Source of the DNA: Siphonodentalium dalli
Lineage: Eukaryota > Mollusca > Scaphopoda > Gadilida > Siphonodentaliidae
NCBI GenBank assembly: GCA_032622095.1
Contig: CP136062.1
Location: forward strand, 153,074,875-153,138,874
Reading direction: 5' to 3'
DNA: 64,000 bases
Shown here: one piece after another, positions 36,700 to 47,934 of the stretch
Numbering within the stretch: position 1 is the stretch's first letter
Layout of the letters: each line of letters starts with the position of its first letter
Notes under the pieces: generated by a model
The model's database searches: none
Seen by the model: the letters and a program-made list of their open reading frames with translations, nothing else
Told to the model about the DNA's origin: nothing
Program-made: the position numbers and the translations under genes

Positions 36700-37420
36700 A
36701 ATTTAGGTTTTGACTTCCAATAAAAAGGGCGAATATGGGTCCACATATTGAGGATATAATATCTAAAGTGTTGCAACGAATGATGAAAAACACAAATATC
36801 ACTTGCATAGAAAAACCATTGAGCGAATATATATTACAATTGTTAGACCTATCTTAGAATGTACAGATATTGTACAATGTGAAACCAAAAGTATCGGATT
36901 CGATAAACTTCTTAACGAGGCTAAGTGGGAAGAGACCCTTGCCATTAGACAAACAAATGCGAAACTTTCCCAATGTTATCGCATGAAACGAAAATAAATC
37001 ACCGCAGTATCTCTCATACTTAGTCACACCACTAAATAAATCAGCTTAATTGTACGATATGAGACACCTAAGTCTAGAAATTCCACCATTTGATTCAGAA
37101 GTTCACACAAAGTCTTTAGTACAGTCTACCACATCATTATGGAACGAACTACCAGCCAAAACTAGAAATGCACAAACTATAGAAGAATTAAAAATATATT
37201 TGAACTATGACGTACCCAAAGCACCTTTTCACTTATATATGGCAGAAAACTGGGAATGTTCAGATATATAAAACGCATAAGAACTGGATGTAGCAATCTA
37301 AATTACTATATGTCATAACCATCGATGAGAGACAATCCCAGATGACCATGTGGAGTTATAGAAAATGCTGAGCATTGTTATATTGTCCTTTATGAAGTGT
37401 CATTCGAACTGACTTTGTTT
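36700..37420 (+). pseudogene. LINE reverse transcriptase C-terminal fragment
   Basis: A decayed 3' piece of a non-LTR retrotransposon. The frame 36803-36997 carries HRKTIERIYITIVRPILEC, the RxxLxxIYxxxxRPxLEY segment after the RT core. The frame 37050-37271 has SLWNELPAKTRNAQTIEEL, the typical 'WNxLPxxxRN' element. A third frame from about 37265 reads RIRTGCSNLNYYMS and then the Cys-rich C-terminal knuckle (CPCG-like, ENAEHC). So at least two frameshifts and one stop. It differs in sequence from the CR1/L2-like LINEs in this window and looks like another clade, which I cannot name with certainty. The endonuclease and catalytic RT core are absent: a 5' truncation, usual for LINE insertions. 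Confidence 0.75.
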
Positions 37421-37759
37421 GTTTAGTTGGGATTTCGTTTTAGCCGTTAGGTCACATCACGACTGAGATAAACTGAATCAGAATCAAGCGAAGCAACTGT
37501 GTAGACATAACCGTGAATTAGAATAAAATGAAACAAAATATATACAAATAAAAACACCCAAATCAGAGCGAGAGTGCTCGATTTGGGTCAGAACCATTAG
37601 GAAACTGACCATTGTGCAAACACGTATAAAATAGAACATAAACAAGACAGCGATGCTTTGAAAACAGCCAAGATATAAAACCTGCATAAAATTCAGCAAA
37701 GATAAATAATTTAATTTAACAAGGGTCCGCCATATCACATTTGATGTAGCTGTCAAACC

Positions 37760-38040
37760 ATGATCCTGAATGATTGATAAGATATTTATAGTATCTGTTG
37801 AATCTGGCGTGAATCTTAATCAATTAATCAAGTTTGACAATCGGGTGGTCGACTCAGTAGGTGATCCCTCGCCGAAGAGCCAACCTCCCTCCACATACGG
37901 CACATGGAGTTCCTTTTCCTCCAGGTTATTAAGATCAACCTGTTTCCTGAGAGTCGAAACTTTTGACAGATTGTTGAGATTTTTGTTTTGGAACAATGGA
38001 TTTATTAATTGGTTTCGGAGCAAACGTACACACTGCAGTA
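37760..38040 (-). repeat. diverged copy of an unidentified coding-like repeat
   Basis: On the minus strand a broken frame ends in a phrase of the type LIKIHARFNRYYKYLI. The 46667-46960 region encodes LIKVHTRFIKYYKYLI in a similar setting, and DNA blocks such as GTCGAAACNTTTGA are shared. It directly follows the zinc-knuckle ORF1 remnant (38060-38940), so it could be part of the same element. Confidence 0.5.
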
Positions 38041-38059
38041 GCTGTATTCATTGCACATA

Positions 38060-38940
38060 AATTGGAACAGGAGTAATGTCATTCTCTTGAATTTTTGTTG
38101 CTAATGATTTTCTGACCAGTTTTGTTTGACTCTGTCTGAGCGCCGTTATCAACATATTTTTTTCTAGAAACGGCAGCGGAGTATATGACTTGAGAAATTG
38201 ATGGTCTGGCACCAACTATTTTCTTGGCATATATATAATCTATACATTTTTCTCAGCCTTACATCTTTGTATCTTGAATTCATAGTCCCTTATAGGACAT
38301 GAACGATCCATTGTAGCATGTGAACCTTGACAGTTCGAACATTATTCAGGAGTTGTACAATCCTTATGATCATGACCAGAGACAGAACAGCGTGCACAAA
38401 TGGTTTCTTTACTTTTACAATGTTCCTGACCATGGCCATAGTCTTGGCATTTAACACATCATAATGTATTTGGAACATAGGTAATTATATCTACCTTCTA
38501 TGTCGGTGGATGTTCCCACCGATTGAAGGTCAGAAGATAAATAATCAGAGGAACTCGTAGTCAATCTACTGACTACTGATTCCACTGTGGTGCCAACTCC
38601 GCCAATATTTCTGAATCCAAAGAATTGACAGAGTTACGGGCCTTCAAATTATGCAATTTTGGGCCCATGACCTTGATAACACATCTCCTCTGAAGATATC
38701 GAACTTTTGATGTCATCTGATACGTCAATGTGTGCGGACTGAAGAGAGCACGCGGTTGGCCAAATTTTGCCAGTGTCGGTTCAATATTGTGGGTCTGGGG
38801 AGGGGGTCGTCCGTGGTACCAATTTTTTTCTCCGAATTAGATGAAACTTGGAATGTCTTGTGAGGAGTAACCAACACTGGTGTCTGTGCAATAGTTGTTA
38901 ACTGCAGCAAAGCATCAGATTGAACTTTCTTGAAACATTC
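38060..38940 (-). pseudogene. LINE ORF1 (gag-like) remnant with three zinc knuckles
   Basis: Between about 38460 and 38290 the minus strand encodes three CCHC motifs in one frame: CVKCQDYGHGQEHC, CARCSVSGHDHKDC and CSNCQGSHATMDRSC. This triple pattern is that of the nucleic-acid-binding ORF1 protein of Jockey/I-type and related non-LTR retrotransposons. A following stretch (IQRCKAEKCIDYIYAKKIV) fits the region after the knuckles. Two in-frame stops (before the first and third knuckle) and frame changes upstream show it is dead. The upstream part (38725-38910) holds an open fragment without a recognisable domain. No matching reverse transcriptase lies downstream on this strand; the RT fragment at 36.7-37.4 kb is on the opposite strand. 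Confidence 0.78.
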
Positions 38941-39299
38941 AAATTAAGAGAGAGCCACTTATTGGACAAGTCCTGATTGGTTTAACATATTTCAATTGTC
39001 CAGAAATGCTTTGTTGCGTTTGCATAGCATTCCTGTAAGTCGCATTTTCATTGCAGTTGTCCTTATGCTGTTTCATACATTACAATAGATCGCACAATAT
39101 CAGTAAATACTTCTCCACATCGCTCACAAAACGCTAGTGGTTTGTAATTTTAAATGCCCGAGACACGTACTTCATTCTAACAACGGGATTTAGCAACGGG
39201 ATGAAAACAGTAGTGTGTTTGATGAAATATATCTTTATCGTATAAGTTAATTAGTGCATATTTTCACAGAAAATAGTCCCCATAATATCTACGTTCACC

Positions 39300-39440
39300 T
39301 CATGTCGTAGTAACTTTTCACACAAAATCAGCATCGCCGTGTCGACAAAAGGCAACACTTCGTCATCAAACAAGTGACGGTTTTTAGTTGGTTGAACATG
39401 GCCGGAGAATATGGTAACCTAGTTTAGATTCTATTGTTCC
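39300..39440. repeat. fragment homologous to the right end of the 9.2-kb TIR element
   Basis: CATCGC(C/T)GT(G/A)TCGACAAAAGGCAAC and AATGACGG-type blocks match 62645-62780, just inside the right inverted repeat of the 53715-62891 element. It shows a second, mostly lost copy of that family. Confidence 0.65.
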
Positions 39441-40696
39441 GGCTCTCTGATTTGCAAATCAGCAGACTTCAACTCTTGCAGGACACCGCTGCCAGAATTG
39501 TACTCTGAGGAAGGAAAGGCTGTAGTGTAACAACCATGTACGCCGACCTTCACTGGCTACCTATCAAATATCGGATACAACTCAAAATAGCAACATTTGG
39601 TTTCCGTCGGATGTTTGTCTCCGATTCCCTTCTCGAATACATTAACATTCTAATATATCCATACACTCCCCGGCGAACTATTTGTTCAGGTGAATCGTCC
39701 TTTCTCTGTCCACAAGGTGCTAATATTATGACCGTCGGCGACAGAGCTTTCTCTGTAGCCTGTCCCGACATTTGGAACTCCCTACCAAATGAAATGCGAC
39801 AATCATGTTTGATCACAGATTTTAGATGTTCATTGAAAACTCATATAATCCGTCGACGCTACCCCGACACAAAGGAAACTAGAATGCACTCAGAGAGATG
39901 CCAACGTGAGCAAAAATGTAATAAACAATCATTTAAAAAATAATTTCACTGTATTTTACTTAATTTATTTAATTTAATTTAATGTTAGCAAAAAAAGACA
40001 TCGATATCGATTACATTTTTTTCAGCGGCATATTTTTTTTTTTTTTCCGATAGTCAAAGTTGACCAAAGAAGCAATTATAAGAAATAATTAATACCATTT
40101 GTGTAAATATTGATAGCAGCCAATATGCAACAATAAATATCAATAATTAATCAATAATTAATCAATAATCATTTTATGTAATAATAAACTCTTCAAACGG
40201 TGTTTGTGTCAACAAATGCGTTTTGTTTTGTGTTACGTCATTCGTCGTATTTGACCCGGAAATCGGATGAAGGTTAGGCTATTCAGCCTATTGCGTCGAA
40301 TTACGAAATCGCGTTTTGAATGTCTCTCTTTTCCCGCACGATAAAAAGAGGTCTTCGCACGAACCAAAAATGATAAAACTTCCCAATTATAAGTAAAAAT
40401 ACCCAAATGAATTAGTCTATGTAAATCCCGAAGGAGTCTATAGACTCTTTGATGTAGAGTTCTGATGGAGAAAATGTAGGTCGATCTATTTTTGTCATAA
40501 CTCTGACGTATTTTGACCTGGGAGAAAAAATCGATATCGAGGCTCACTACGAGCATGCCAGTTTTAAATATAGAAACAGGGAATCCCGACAAATGGCGAT
40601 ATCGGCGACAAACAAATAATCGAAAACAACACATAAAATAAACATAGCAAAAACGCGGCACAGTATAAATGTCAGAACGCCACGAGGTTTTACGTA
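39440..40696 (+). pseudogene. CR1/L2-like LINE, 3' portion with long 3' UTR
   Basis: The coding part (about 39455-39943) starts with an LQLLQDTAARIV-like phrase, then after a stop and frame change reads LHWLPIKYRIQLKIATFGF, and later VGDRAFSVACPDIWNSLPNEMR: the conserved RT C-terminal tail of CR1/L2-superfamily LINEs. The same tail occurs in the fuller LINE at 50.0-50.4 kb (DLHWRPVPYRIEFKILLLTF, GDRAFCVAAPTLWNNLPDD). About 750 bp of 3' UTR follow, nearly identical to 31216-32143 reversed, with (ATTTA)n-like and poly-T stretches. Endonuclease and YADD core are missing. The minus-strand frame 40233-40802 is UTR antisense and not a gene. Confidence 0.82.
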
Positions 40697-41340
40697 ACCA
40701 AGGAAGTATATTGTTTTTGTACTGGTGCCGTTTTCCGTATATTTGGAAATACTCAGAAACTAATGTCAGCAGGAACTTGAAATCTCTAGCGATTGTAGGC
40801 ATCTAAGGTCTACTAAAATAAAGGTATCCGCATGTTGGTCCAATATCTTTTGACAGAGTTATGGCCCTTTTTCGATCTTTTTCATTATTATTATTATAAT
40901 TAACCAGTTTTCAACGCCTTAATCTCTGAAAGTATTAGGAGTAGAAAACTGAAAGTTGGTCAGAATGTTGGGGTACATGAGTTCTATGATTTGGCTCATA
41001 ACGAATATTGTCCGCGTTTTTACCGCGGAGTTATCTCCCTTTATCTGAAAAAATGTCATTTATTATCTCAGAAATTATAATGAGCAGAGCATCGAAAATT
41101 GGACTGTATGCACACCTCAATATGCCGTACTGCCCACGGGCATCAAAACTTGTGCACGCGCCTTCCCTGCCGATTTACCGCCCATATATAATCAAACACC
41201 ATACACCAGGATGTATAAACTGAGGGTTTTTTTTATAGTCCAGCGCTATTATTTGTTTATCGCATATTCCGAATGGGAAGAGTGATTCGGATCCCAATAT
41301 ACCGCTTAAAAGTTTGGTCTCCCAGGCCTTTCCGCTATAC
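40697..41340. other. gene-free stretch
   Basis: Nothing supported beyond a phrase (TTTTGACAGAGTTATGGCCC) typical of dispersed invertebrate repeats. Confidence 0.4.
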
Positions 41341-41359
41341 GGGGAATTGTAAAATTTCA

Positions 41360-42160
41360 AATATTCTTCCCGCCAAATCCGAACGGGCTAATTAAAGAGC
41401 AAGGTAATGCCGTAGCAGGTACATTAGGATACTGTATGTACGCCCCCAAAGTTTGACCGCTATCATTTAAAAGTAACCTGCCGAACCGAGAATGCGAGTC
41501 GGTGTGGGTTGAGTCTTTTGGAAAATTCCACCGAAAATCGCAAAGGGGCAAAATTCAAATATCGAGATAAAATTTGTTTGACGAGTACATCTGATGGATA
41601 GTGTTCACGCGCTTCTAGAGTGCGATGGAACGGTTTACTCGTGACAACGCTATATAAACTACATATATATACTTACGTAGTCTATCAAAATTTGACTGCT
41701 CTACTATAAATGCAACCTGATCAACGGAGAGCTTGCGTCGGGGTGGGTTCAGACTTGGCAAATTCCACCGAAAACAAATTCAAAAATTACTCCAAAAACA
41801 AACATTGAGATAAAAACTTTTTGACGAGCGGACGTGATTAGAAGTATCCACGCGCAACTTTAGTATGATTGTATAAGTTTTAGAGTGGACCGTTTACTCC
41901 TGGTAGCGTGTAACGTTGTTAACTGGTGATATATATTACTCAAATTCAAACGCACTCTTCTTGACGCCAAATTCAAACGGGCTTGGACAATGCATGAGCA
42001 GGTACAACGATATACCAAATATACCGATATACGCCCCCAAAGATTCACTGCTCTATTATGAAAGCAACATGCCTGACGTAGAGCGCGTACGCCGCAGAGA
42101 GGGTCGAGCCATTTGGAAAATTCCACCGAAACTTGTAAAAGGTAAATAATGGAAACTCGC
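41360..42160. repeat. diverged tandem repeat, about 280-300-bp unit, 3 copies
   Basis: Landmarks recurring in order: CCCCCAAAG(T/A)TT(T/C)(G/A)C(C/T)GCTCTA or a related phrase (41451, 41690, 42031), GGTTGAGTC or GGGTCGAGCC, then AAATTCCACCGAAA (41524, 41761, 42119), then GTTTACTC (41632, 41892). Many substitutions; no coding signal. Confidence 0.7.
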
Positions 42161-42893
42161 GAATCAAGTGTTTTATATTTTGAACACTGCATGTGTTTGG
42201 TAGTATATACGAACAACAATTCAAGTCCACTGATTGGTAGAAATAAAGAGCGTTTGTTTCACTTATGTGCGGAAAATTGAAAACAGCTGGAAAACGGCAA
42301 GTATTTTAAAGAATATATGAAGCCGGTATATCAATATTTTGTGTTTGTCAATATATCTTATACCTCCTTCCAAGTTACTTGCACACAATTCGGAAGCCTG
42401 AATGAGCCAATTCCGTTTATACCACCATGGCTAATCTGAATAGCATCGCGATTAGTCACTAATCCGGATGTACCATGTAACTTGAGACAGGTTCAGTAAA
42501 ATATTAATACAAAACCTATTCGTAAACACGATGCTATGTAAGCTCTACATGCATTTTGCGTATGTAGCCTGTCCCAGCACTTTAAGTTCATATGACCTTA
42601 GATTATCTGGGTCCTCTCTTCCTTTCTGAACACGAGTAACTATAGAGACAGCGAAATATTAACAGGCAAACATAAATGCCAGCGGTTCCTCTCATCCAGG
42701 GAATGACCTGACATGAGCAGCCTGGTCGGATAAGTCATTTGTTTTGGACCGCAAACCTTCGATTTGGTAGCGAACGATGTTGGGGTAAACAGGTCAGAAG
42801 CCGTTTTATTCTTCGAGTGGGCGTGCCGCCGCACTTTTTACAGCATAAGGACAAGTAACCCCACACAGAGTGCTTAGTCGCTGCTTACTGTAA
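42161..42893. other. gene-free stretch
   Basis: No coding, RNA or repeat feature is supported. Confidence 0.4.
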
Positions 42894-43200
42894 AACATAT
42901 CCATGCGCAAATACGCGCACAATCTCCCTATACAGTGAAATAGGTACATAATGTGATTATTTGATTGTGAAATAAGCAGACAATGGACTCATGTCCGTTA
43001 TTTCGCTTTATGACGCGGGGCCACAGTGGAAACATATGTTAAAGATCGTACACCTGGTTGGCTTATTTGTGTAATTCTCCGCACAATATCTGCTTAGAAT
43101 CGCCTCATTGTGAGTCGATAATGTGACTAAAACGCTCTCGATACGACAATAAGCAATAAGCGATTCTAAGCAGATTATCTACATAAAACAAGTTCTATTA
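42894..43200 (-). mobile_element. MITE family A copy
   Basis: Starts ACATATCCATGCGCAAATA and shares the core TGTTAAAGATCGTACACCTG, TCTGCTTAGAATCGCCTCAT and GTCGATAATGTGACTAAAA with 7600-7930. The two ends near 43090 and 43160 both contain a GATTCTAAGCAGATTAT-type motif in opposite orientation. Confidence 0.7.
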
Positions 43201-43375
43201 TTCACGCCGCAAGGTGTATGTTGCTTTGCTGATTTTATGTTCGAGTGGACGATCGATAATCCACTGGGCGAATTTATTATGGTTAGGTATTTTTTCGTAC
43301 TTGAGTATAAACCGTACCGATAGAGTCACGATAGTCCGACAAAGATTAGCACACGTGTTTACGTCACCGGTGTAA

Positions 43376-44185
43376 TTGTGGGGACATGTTTCTATTATGA
43401 AGGTTCGCTATCCCGAAGGTCCACTATTCCGAAGGTTCTCTATTCTGAATATTTGCTATTTCGAAGGTTCACTATTCCGAAGGTTCCCTATTCCGAAGGT
43501 TTTTGTTATTTTTAGGTTAATTCTATATTCTAAAGTATTGAGAGGGTTCATTATCACGAAGATTCTTTTTATGGAGTGTGCGCTCACATCCGAACGGATC
43601 CTGCGCGCATACCGATACAGATACAGGAGGAAATAACTTAGAACATTAAATGTGATTTTGTTTTGTTTTCGCGGGTTTTCTTGAGATTTAATGTCATTAC
43701 GTGGGCCCATACCTTTGAATTCTGGGCATATAATATGAATGTTGCGGTATATGGACCCTCCTGCATTGGGAAATGATACAGGTACAGTTGACTTAAGTGC
43801 TGTTCTGTGTGGGCTCCAATTTGGGGTTCAATATTTTAAGGGCCAAATTTAGAATTTTATGGGCCCATACCTTTGAACTCTGGGCATATAATATGAATAT
43901 TGGGGGGCATGTCTCTATTCCGAAGGTTCACTATCCCGAAGGTCCACTATTCCGAAATTTCTCTGAATGTTCGCTATTCCGAATGTTCACCAATCCGAAG
44001 GTTCGCTATTCCGAAGGTTCTCTATTCCGAAGGTTTTTGTTATTTTAAGGTTAATTCTATATTCTAAAGTATTGAGAGGGTTCATTATCACGAAGATTCT
44101 TTTTATGAAGGAAATAACTTAAAACATTAAATGTGATTTTGTTTTGTTTTCGCGGGTTTTCTTGAGTTTAATGTCATTACGTATG
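43376..44185. repeat. duplicated block with ATTCCGAAGGTTC short repeats
   Basis: Two copies about 530 bp apart (43390-43720 and 43915-44185) share runs of a 16-bp unit, CTATTCCGAAGGTTC(G/A), then TAAAGTATTGAGAGGGTTCA and CGCGGGTTTTCTTGAG. A GGGCCCATACCTTTGAA phrase lies at 43704 and 43861. Confidence 0.85.
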
Positions 44186-44589
44186 ACCTTATTTCTCATT
44201 ACATATTCACGCCAAGCAGCCCACACAATTGCTATGTTTCCGTGCGATTTAATGTCATTACGTGTGACCTAATATCTCAATAATCTGAGGCAAGAGTACG
44301 CCTGCTAAAGGCGGATTATAACAGTGGGACTATAACGCTTAATGAATACTGGAGGCTATAACAAACTGCGCAGCAGAATATCGCTGAATAGACGAGTATG
44401 AGATGAGCCTAACTGCAATTGTGACTTTGTTTAAAGGCCCACTTAATTTTCGAGTCATTGATTTTTTTATAGTATATACGGTTTTAATAACAATTTATGC
44501 CATAAAATTTGAATAAAATACTATAATTCACCACCATTTGAAACGCAGAATACTTCTATCTCCTAGTTTGAAACACCTTTAAAAAACCG

Positions 44590-45230
44590 CGTCAAGTCGT
44601 GCGTCGTATATCTAGCAATTAGCAACTAACATGTCCTCTTCGGCTTTCCATAGATTTCACCGTAATTTGATACTTAGGGGTATCTGTGTCCGGGAAGTGT
44701 TTTTGACGGGTCAAATCGTGACCCCGACCTGACCTTGACCTTTAAAACTGTCAATACAAGGTCAATTTGGGTAAAACGGACGAATTTCGGCGAAATTTGA
44801 TACATAACGATACTTTTGTCCGGGGAGTGTTTTGAACGGGTCAAATCGTGACCTCGGCGTGACCTTGACCTTCAATGTGGTCAATCAAAGGTCAAATCTG
44901 GTAAAACGGATGGATTTCGACGAAATTTGATACCTATTGGGTACTTTTGTCGGGGGAGTGTTTTGGACGGGTCAAATCATGACTCCGACCTTACCTTGAC
45001 CTTCAAAATTGTTAATTAAAGGTCAAGTGGGGTAAAACGGACGGATTTCGACGAAATTTGATACCTAGGGGTACTTTTCTCCGGAGTGGGGGTGTTTTGG
45101 ACGGGTCAAATCATGACCCTGACCTGACCTTGACTTTCAAAATAGTCAATTCAAGGTCAAATCGCGCCTTTCGCCGGAAATCAGATGGGAAACAGCCCGG
45201 ACGAAGTCGGGCCCATCAGCTTGTGTAATA
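44590..45230 (+). mobile_element. Helentron-like element end with about 125-bp tandem repeats
   Basis: Four units carry CGAAATTTGATACCTA, GGGTACTTTTGTCCGGGG, GACGGGTCAAATC and CCTTGACCTT, spaced about 120-135 bp. The array closes with GCCCGGACGAAGTCGGGC (45195-45212), a perfect 18-bp hairpin stem, and CATCAGCTTGTG shortly after. A terminal GC hairpin followed by a CTxGT-like end is the Helitron/Helentron 3' signature. The element's 5' end is not located. Confidence 0.6.
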
Positions 45231-45803
45231 AAGCAGACAGTTTGAAGAATGTAATGTATAACACGAGAAACGGGAAAACTTGAAATATGGAAGTATGCAA
45301 ATTTCCCACATAAAATTTGAAAGCTAGTTTATAGTATAATTATATGGCTTTTAAGAGAACATGCTCTACTGTGAAGCTGTGAGACGTGAACTATATATTA
45401 TACGTGTATCCCACTATGAATGAATATTAGTACTCAAGTGGAACGAGTGTACTTATGGATCATTCTTAAGCTGACCTGATTAATTCTTAATGTACCATTT
45501 TAAGTATGACTTACATTGAGCATGGCACAAGAGAAACAACTCTATATCTCATACAGTTATGAAAACGATATATTGGGTTATCTTTCTTGTAATACGTGAA
45601 TGGAAATGGTATTCTGGACTGCCAACCCCAGGTTTTGTATGCCTCGATCCACATGATTTATTTAGGGTTTAACGTCGTTTTAGTAGCTAGGCCATATCAC
45701 GAACCAGGTATCAACAAGAGCACGCCGTCAGGGCGTGGCATAATACGCCCGTTTCTGGAGTAGATTGGGGCAATGTTTAATTCATTTGTTTGAAACCTTT
45801 GAC

Positions 45804-46403
45804 TTAAAGGGGTACTGTACGCCATTTTCAATAAATTCCCGGTGATAACAACGATCTATTATCGATACTATATAGAAATATAAGTAATTTGAGTCGAAGA
45901 TGTATTCTGTAAACGCTCAGGTTAATAGGCTATCTTAAAATTTAATAATTTAAAAGTTAATAATTTAATATAAATTGATTTTATGGCTCCAGCCATAAAA
46001 TGGCGTCTCTTAAAATTGGAATTTCCGTGTACAAAACGTAATCAAATTATAATTGAGGGATACTGGATTAATAAAACAATTGCACACACGATCGTTTGAA
46101 ACATTATGCTTATACGGGGAGAAAACCCAAGCCACTCATTGACTAGTGACCATACACTAACTTAAATGAGTATATGGGACTACTAAGCATATAATATAAT
46201 GTTTATTTGATTCATTTGGTTGAAAACTGTACAAAAATTACTCGACAACGACAATTTGTATTTTTGCATTCCGGTAAATTTGCCGTCCGTAACAATACTT
46301 CGTACTCAACAGACTTTCAAAAAATGGAAAAGTTGTTACCTTATTCTCCGACTCGGGGATTATAGAAACCAACAACAACATCTTGGGTACAGTACCCCTT
46401 TAA
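45804..46403 (+). mobile_element. TTAA-flanked MITE, copy 2 (592 bp)
   Basis: Ends AGGGGTACTGTAC and GTACAGTACCCCT (perfect 13-bp inverted repeats), flanked by TTAA at 45804-45807 and 46400-46403. It is longer than the 17-kb copy, mainly through AT-rich interior sequence (45905-45985). piggyBac- or Kolobok-type target choice. The better TIRs suggest it is the younger copy. Confidence 0.92.
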
Positions 46404-46414
46404 GGCGATATAAT

Positions 46415-46665
46415 ATTTGAACTTGATCTGTATACCAAATTCGGTTCAGTTCACTTGATTCAATCTAAAGTTATCATCCGGAAACCGCAAATCAGGTAAA
46501 ATATAAGTCGAAAAAGGGACCAATATTCGAACTTGATCTGTATTTTGGGGTGGTAAACTAACATACCAAATTTGGTTCAGTTCACTTGATTCAATCTAAA
46601 GTTATCATCTGGAAACCGCAAATCAGGTAAAATCTAAGTCGAAAAAGGGGCATAACTCAGTCAAA
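46415..46665. repeat. tandem duplication, about 125-130 bp
   Basis: GGTTCAGTTCACTTGATTCA to AAGTCGAAAAAGGG occurs at 46442-46519 and 46571-46650 with two substitutions. GAACTTGATCTGTAT also occurs twice. Confidence 0.9.
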
Positions 46666-46666
46666 A

Positions 46667-46993
46667 TCATGCGGACGAAAACAATACGAAATCAGATTTT
46701 GCAGTGATAAGGTATTTATAATATTTGATGAATCGCGTATGAACCTTTATCAATGCGTCAAGCTGACGGTCGGGTGTGTGAAACAGAATGGCATCCTTCA
46801 ACCAACAGACAGCCTCGATCCACAAATACTGTTTCTTGTCTTTGAGAGTTAACCGTTTCTCATTAATCATGCGGTCAAATTTTGAAAACTCTACGATATA
46901 TATCTCTTGCTGACAGTCGAAACGTTTGAGTGACTTTGGCGATCTTTGTTTCAAAGCAACCAGGGGGGGGGGGTCGCACAAAAGTTTTATCAT
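46667..46993 (-). pseudogene. unidentified coding-like repeat fragment
   Basis: A minus-strand frame of about 100 codons with no recognised domain. Its end (LIKVHTRFIKYYKYLI) resembles the broken frame at 37760-38040, so it is part of a repeated, once-coding sequence rather than a host gene. The middle, KRLTLKDKKQYLWIEAVCWL, is compositionally protein-like. The start is uncertain and the poly-G tract at 46961-46970 may be outside it. I do not recognise a function. Confidence 0.4.
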
Positions 46994-47385
46994 ACAGGGC
47001 CGGGGTGGGTGGGTCCGAAGACGCCCGAAAAAATGAGTTTGTGCAATTTTTTTTTCTATTCACATTTTTGCCCTTGTTTTAAGTTGTTTTCAAATATATT
47101 CATTAATAATTGTGTTCTAAGGCAGGTTATGGTCTTTACAGACACTTAGGAACAGGGTATGTATAAGATATAAGTAATACAGGGGAGATCTTCCAAAAAC
47201 ATACCTATACCGGGCGGGGTGTGTGCATCTCAGAGGCCTGAAAAACATTGTTTGTGCAAATTTTTTTCAACCCACATTATGGACATTGTTTTAAGTTGTT
47301 TTCACTAATAAATGTGTTCTAACATAGATTATGACCTTAACCAACACTTAAGAACATATGTAGGTATAAGATAAAGCACTCTCTG
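46970..47385. repeat. tandem duplication, about 215 bp
   Basis: GGGTGGGTGGGTCCGAAGAC... at 46998-47170 is repeated, more diverged, at 47213-47380: shared blocks are TTTGTGCAA(A)TTTTTTT, TTGTTTTAAGTTGTTTTCA and GTGTTCTAA. Confidence 0.75.
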
Positions 47386-47934
47386 GTGCCAAATAAAAGT
47401 GATGACTGAATAGGAGTGCTGGTTTGCATTTCACCTCAAATTAATATTGAATAGTGCCTGATAGTGCTGGCATTTTCACTCTGGCATGTCTAATGACCAA
47501 ATAATGCTAGTGCTGCAGAGTGCTGGCTAACAAAATACCTCAAATTAAAAAATAAACATGCCAGCCTATTTATTTGCCTCCAAAGAGTGATACTTGTATA
47601 CTTTATAACTGTCATTGCAGGTGTGGCTATGAGGGGTTCTGATATGATGATTGGTGCCACCTTTTTGGGAACAACAGTGAAGAAGTCATTAATTAGTAAC
47701 TGGACTATTTATGTAAAAATTAAACACAATGTTGGCTTATTGGCACTATAAATATTACCTCACAATATATGTGCATACTGTAGAATAAAACACTTTTTAT
47801 TTCAAAATGTATTTTTCCATGTCGAAAACAACATCATAACCGTTGATAGTTTTTCAATAGTTTGATACTTTTGCCAGCATAAATAATATTTATCCTAATC
47901 AAATCAAATGATAACATCTGACTTTTCCAAGGAG
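47386..47934. other. gene-free stretch
   Basis: Short echoes of AGTGCTGG(C/T) and TCACCTCAAATTAA between 47410 and 47550; otherwise no feature. Confidence 0.4.

Noticed and set aside
40233-40802. 189-codon minus-strand protein conserved with 31250-31609
   Set aside because: Both lie antisense in the 3' UTR of one LINE; similarity follows from DNA identity between copies and no known domain is present.
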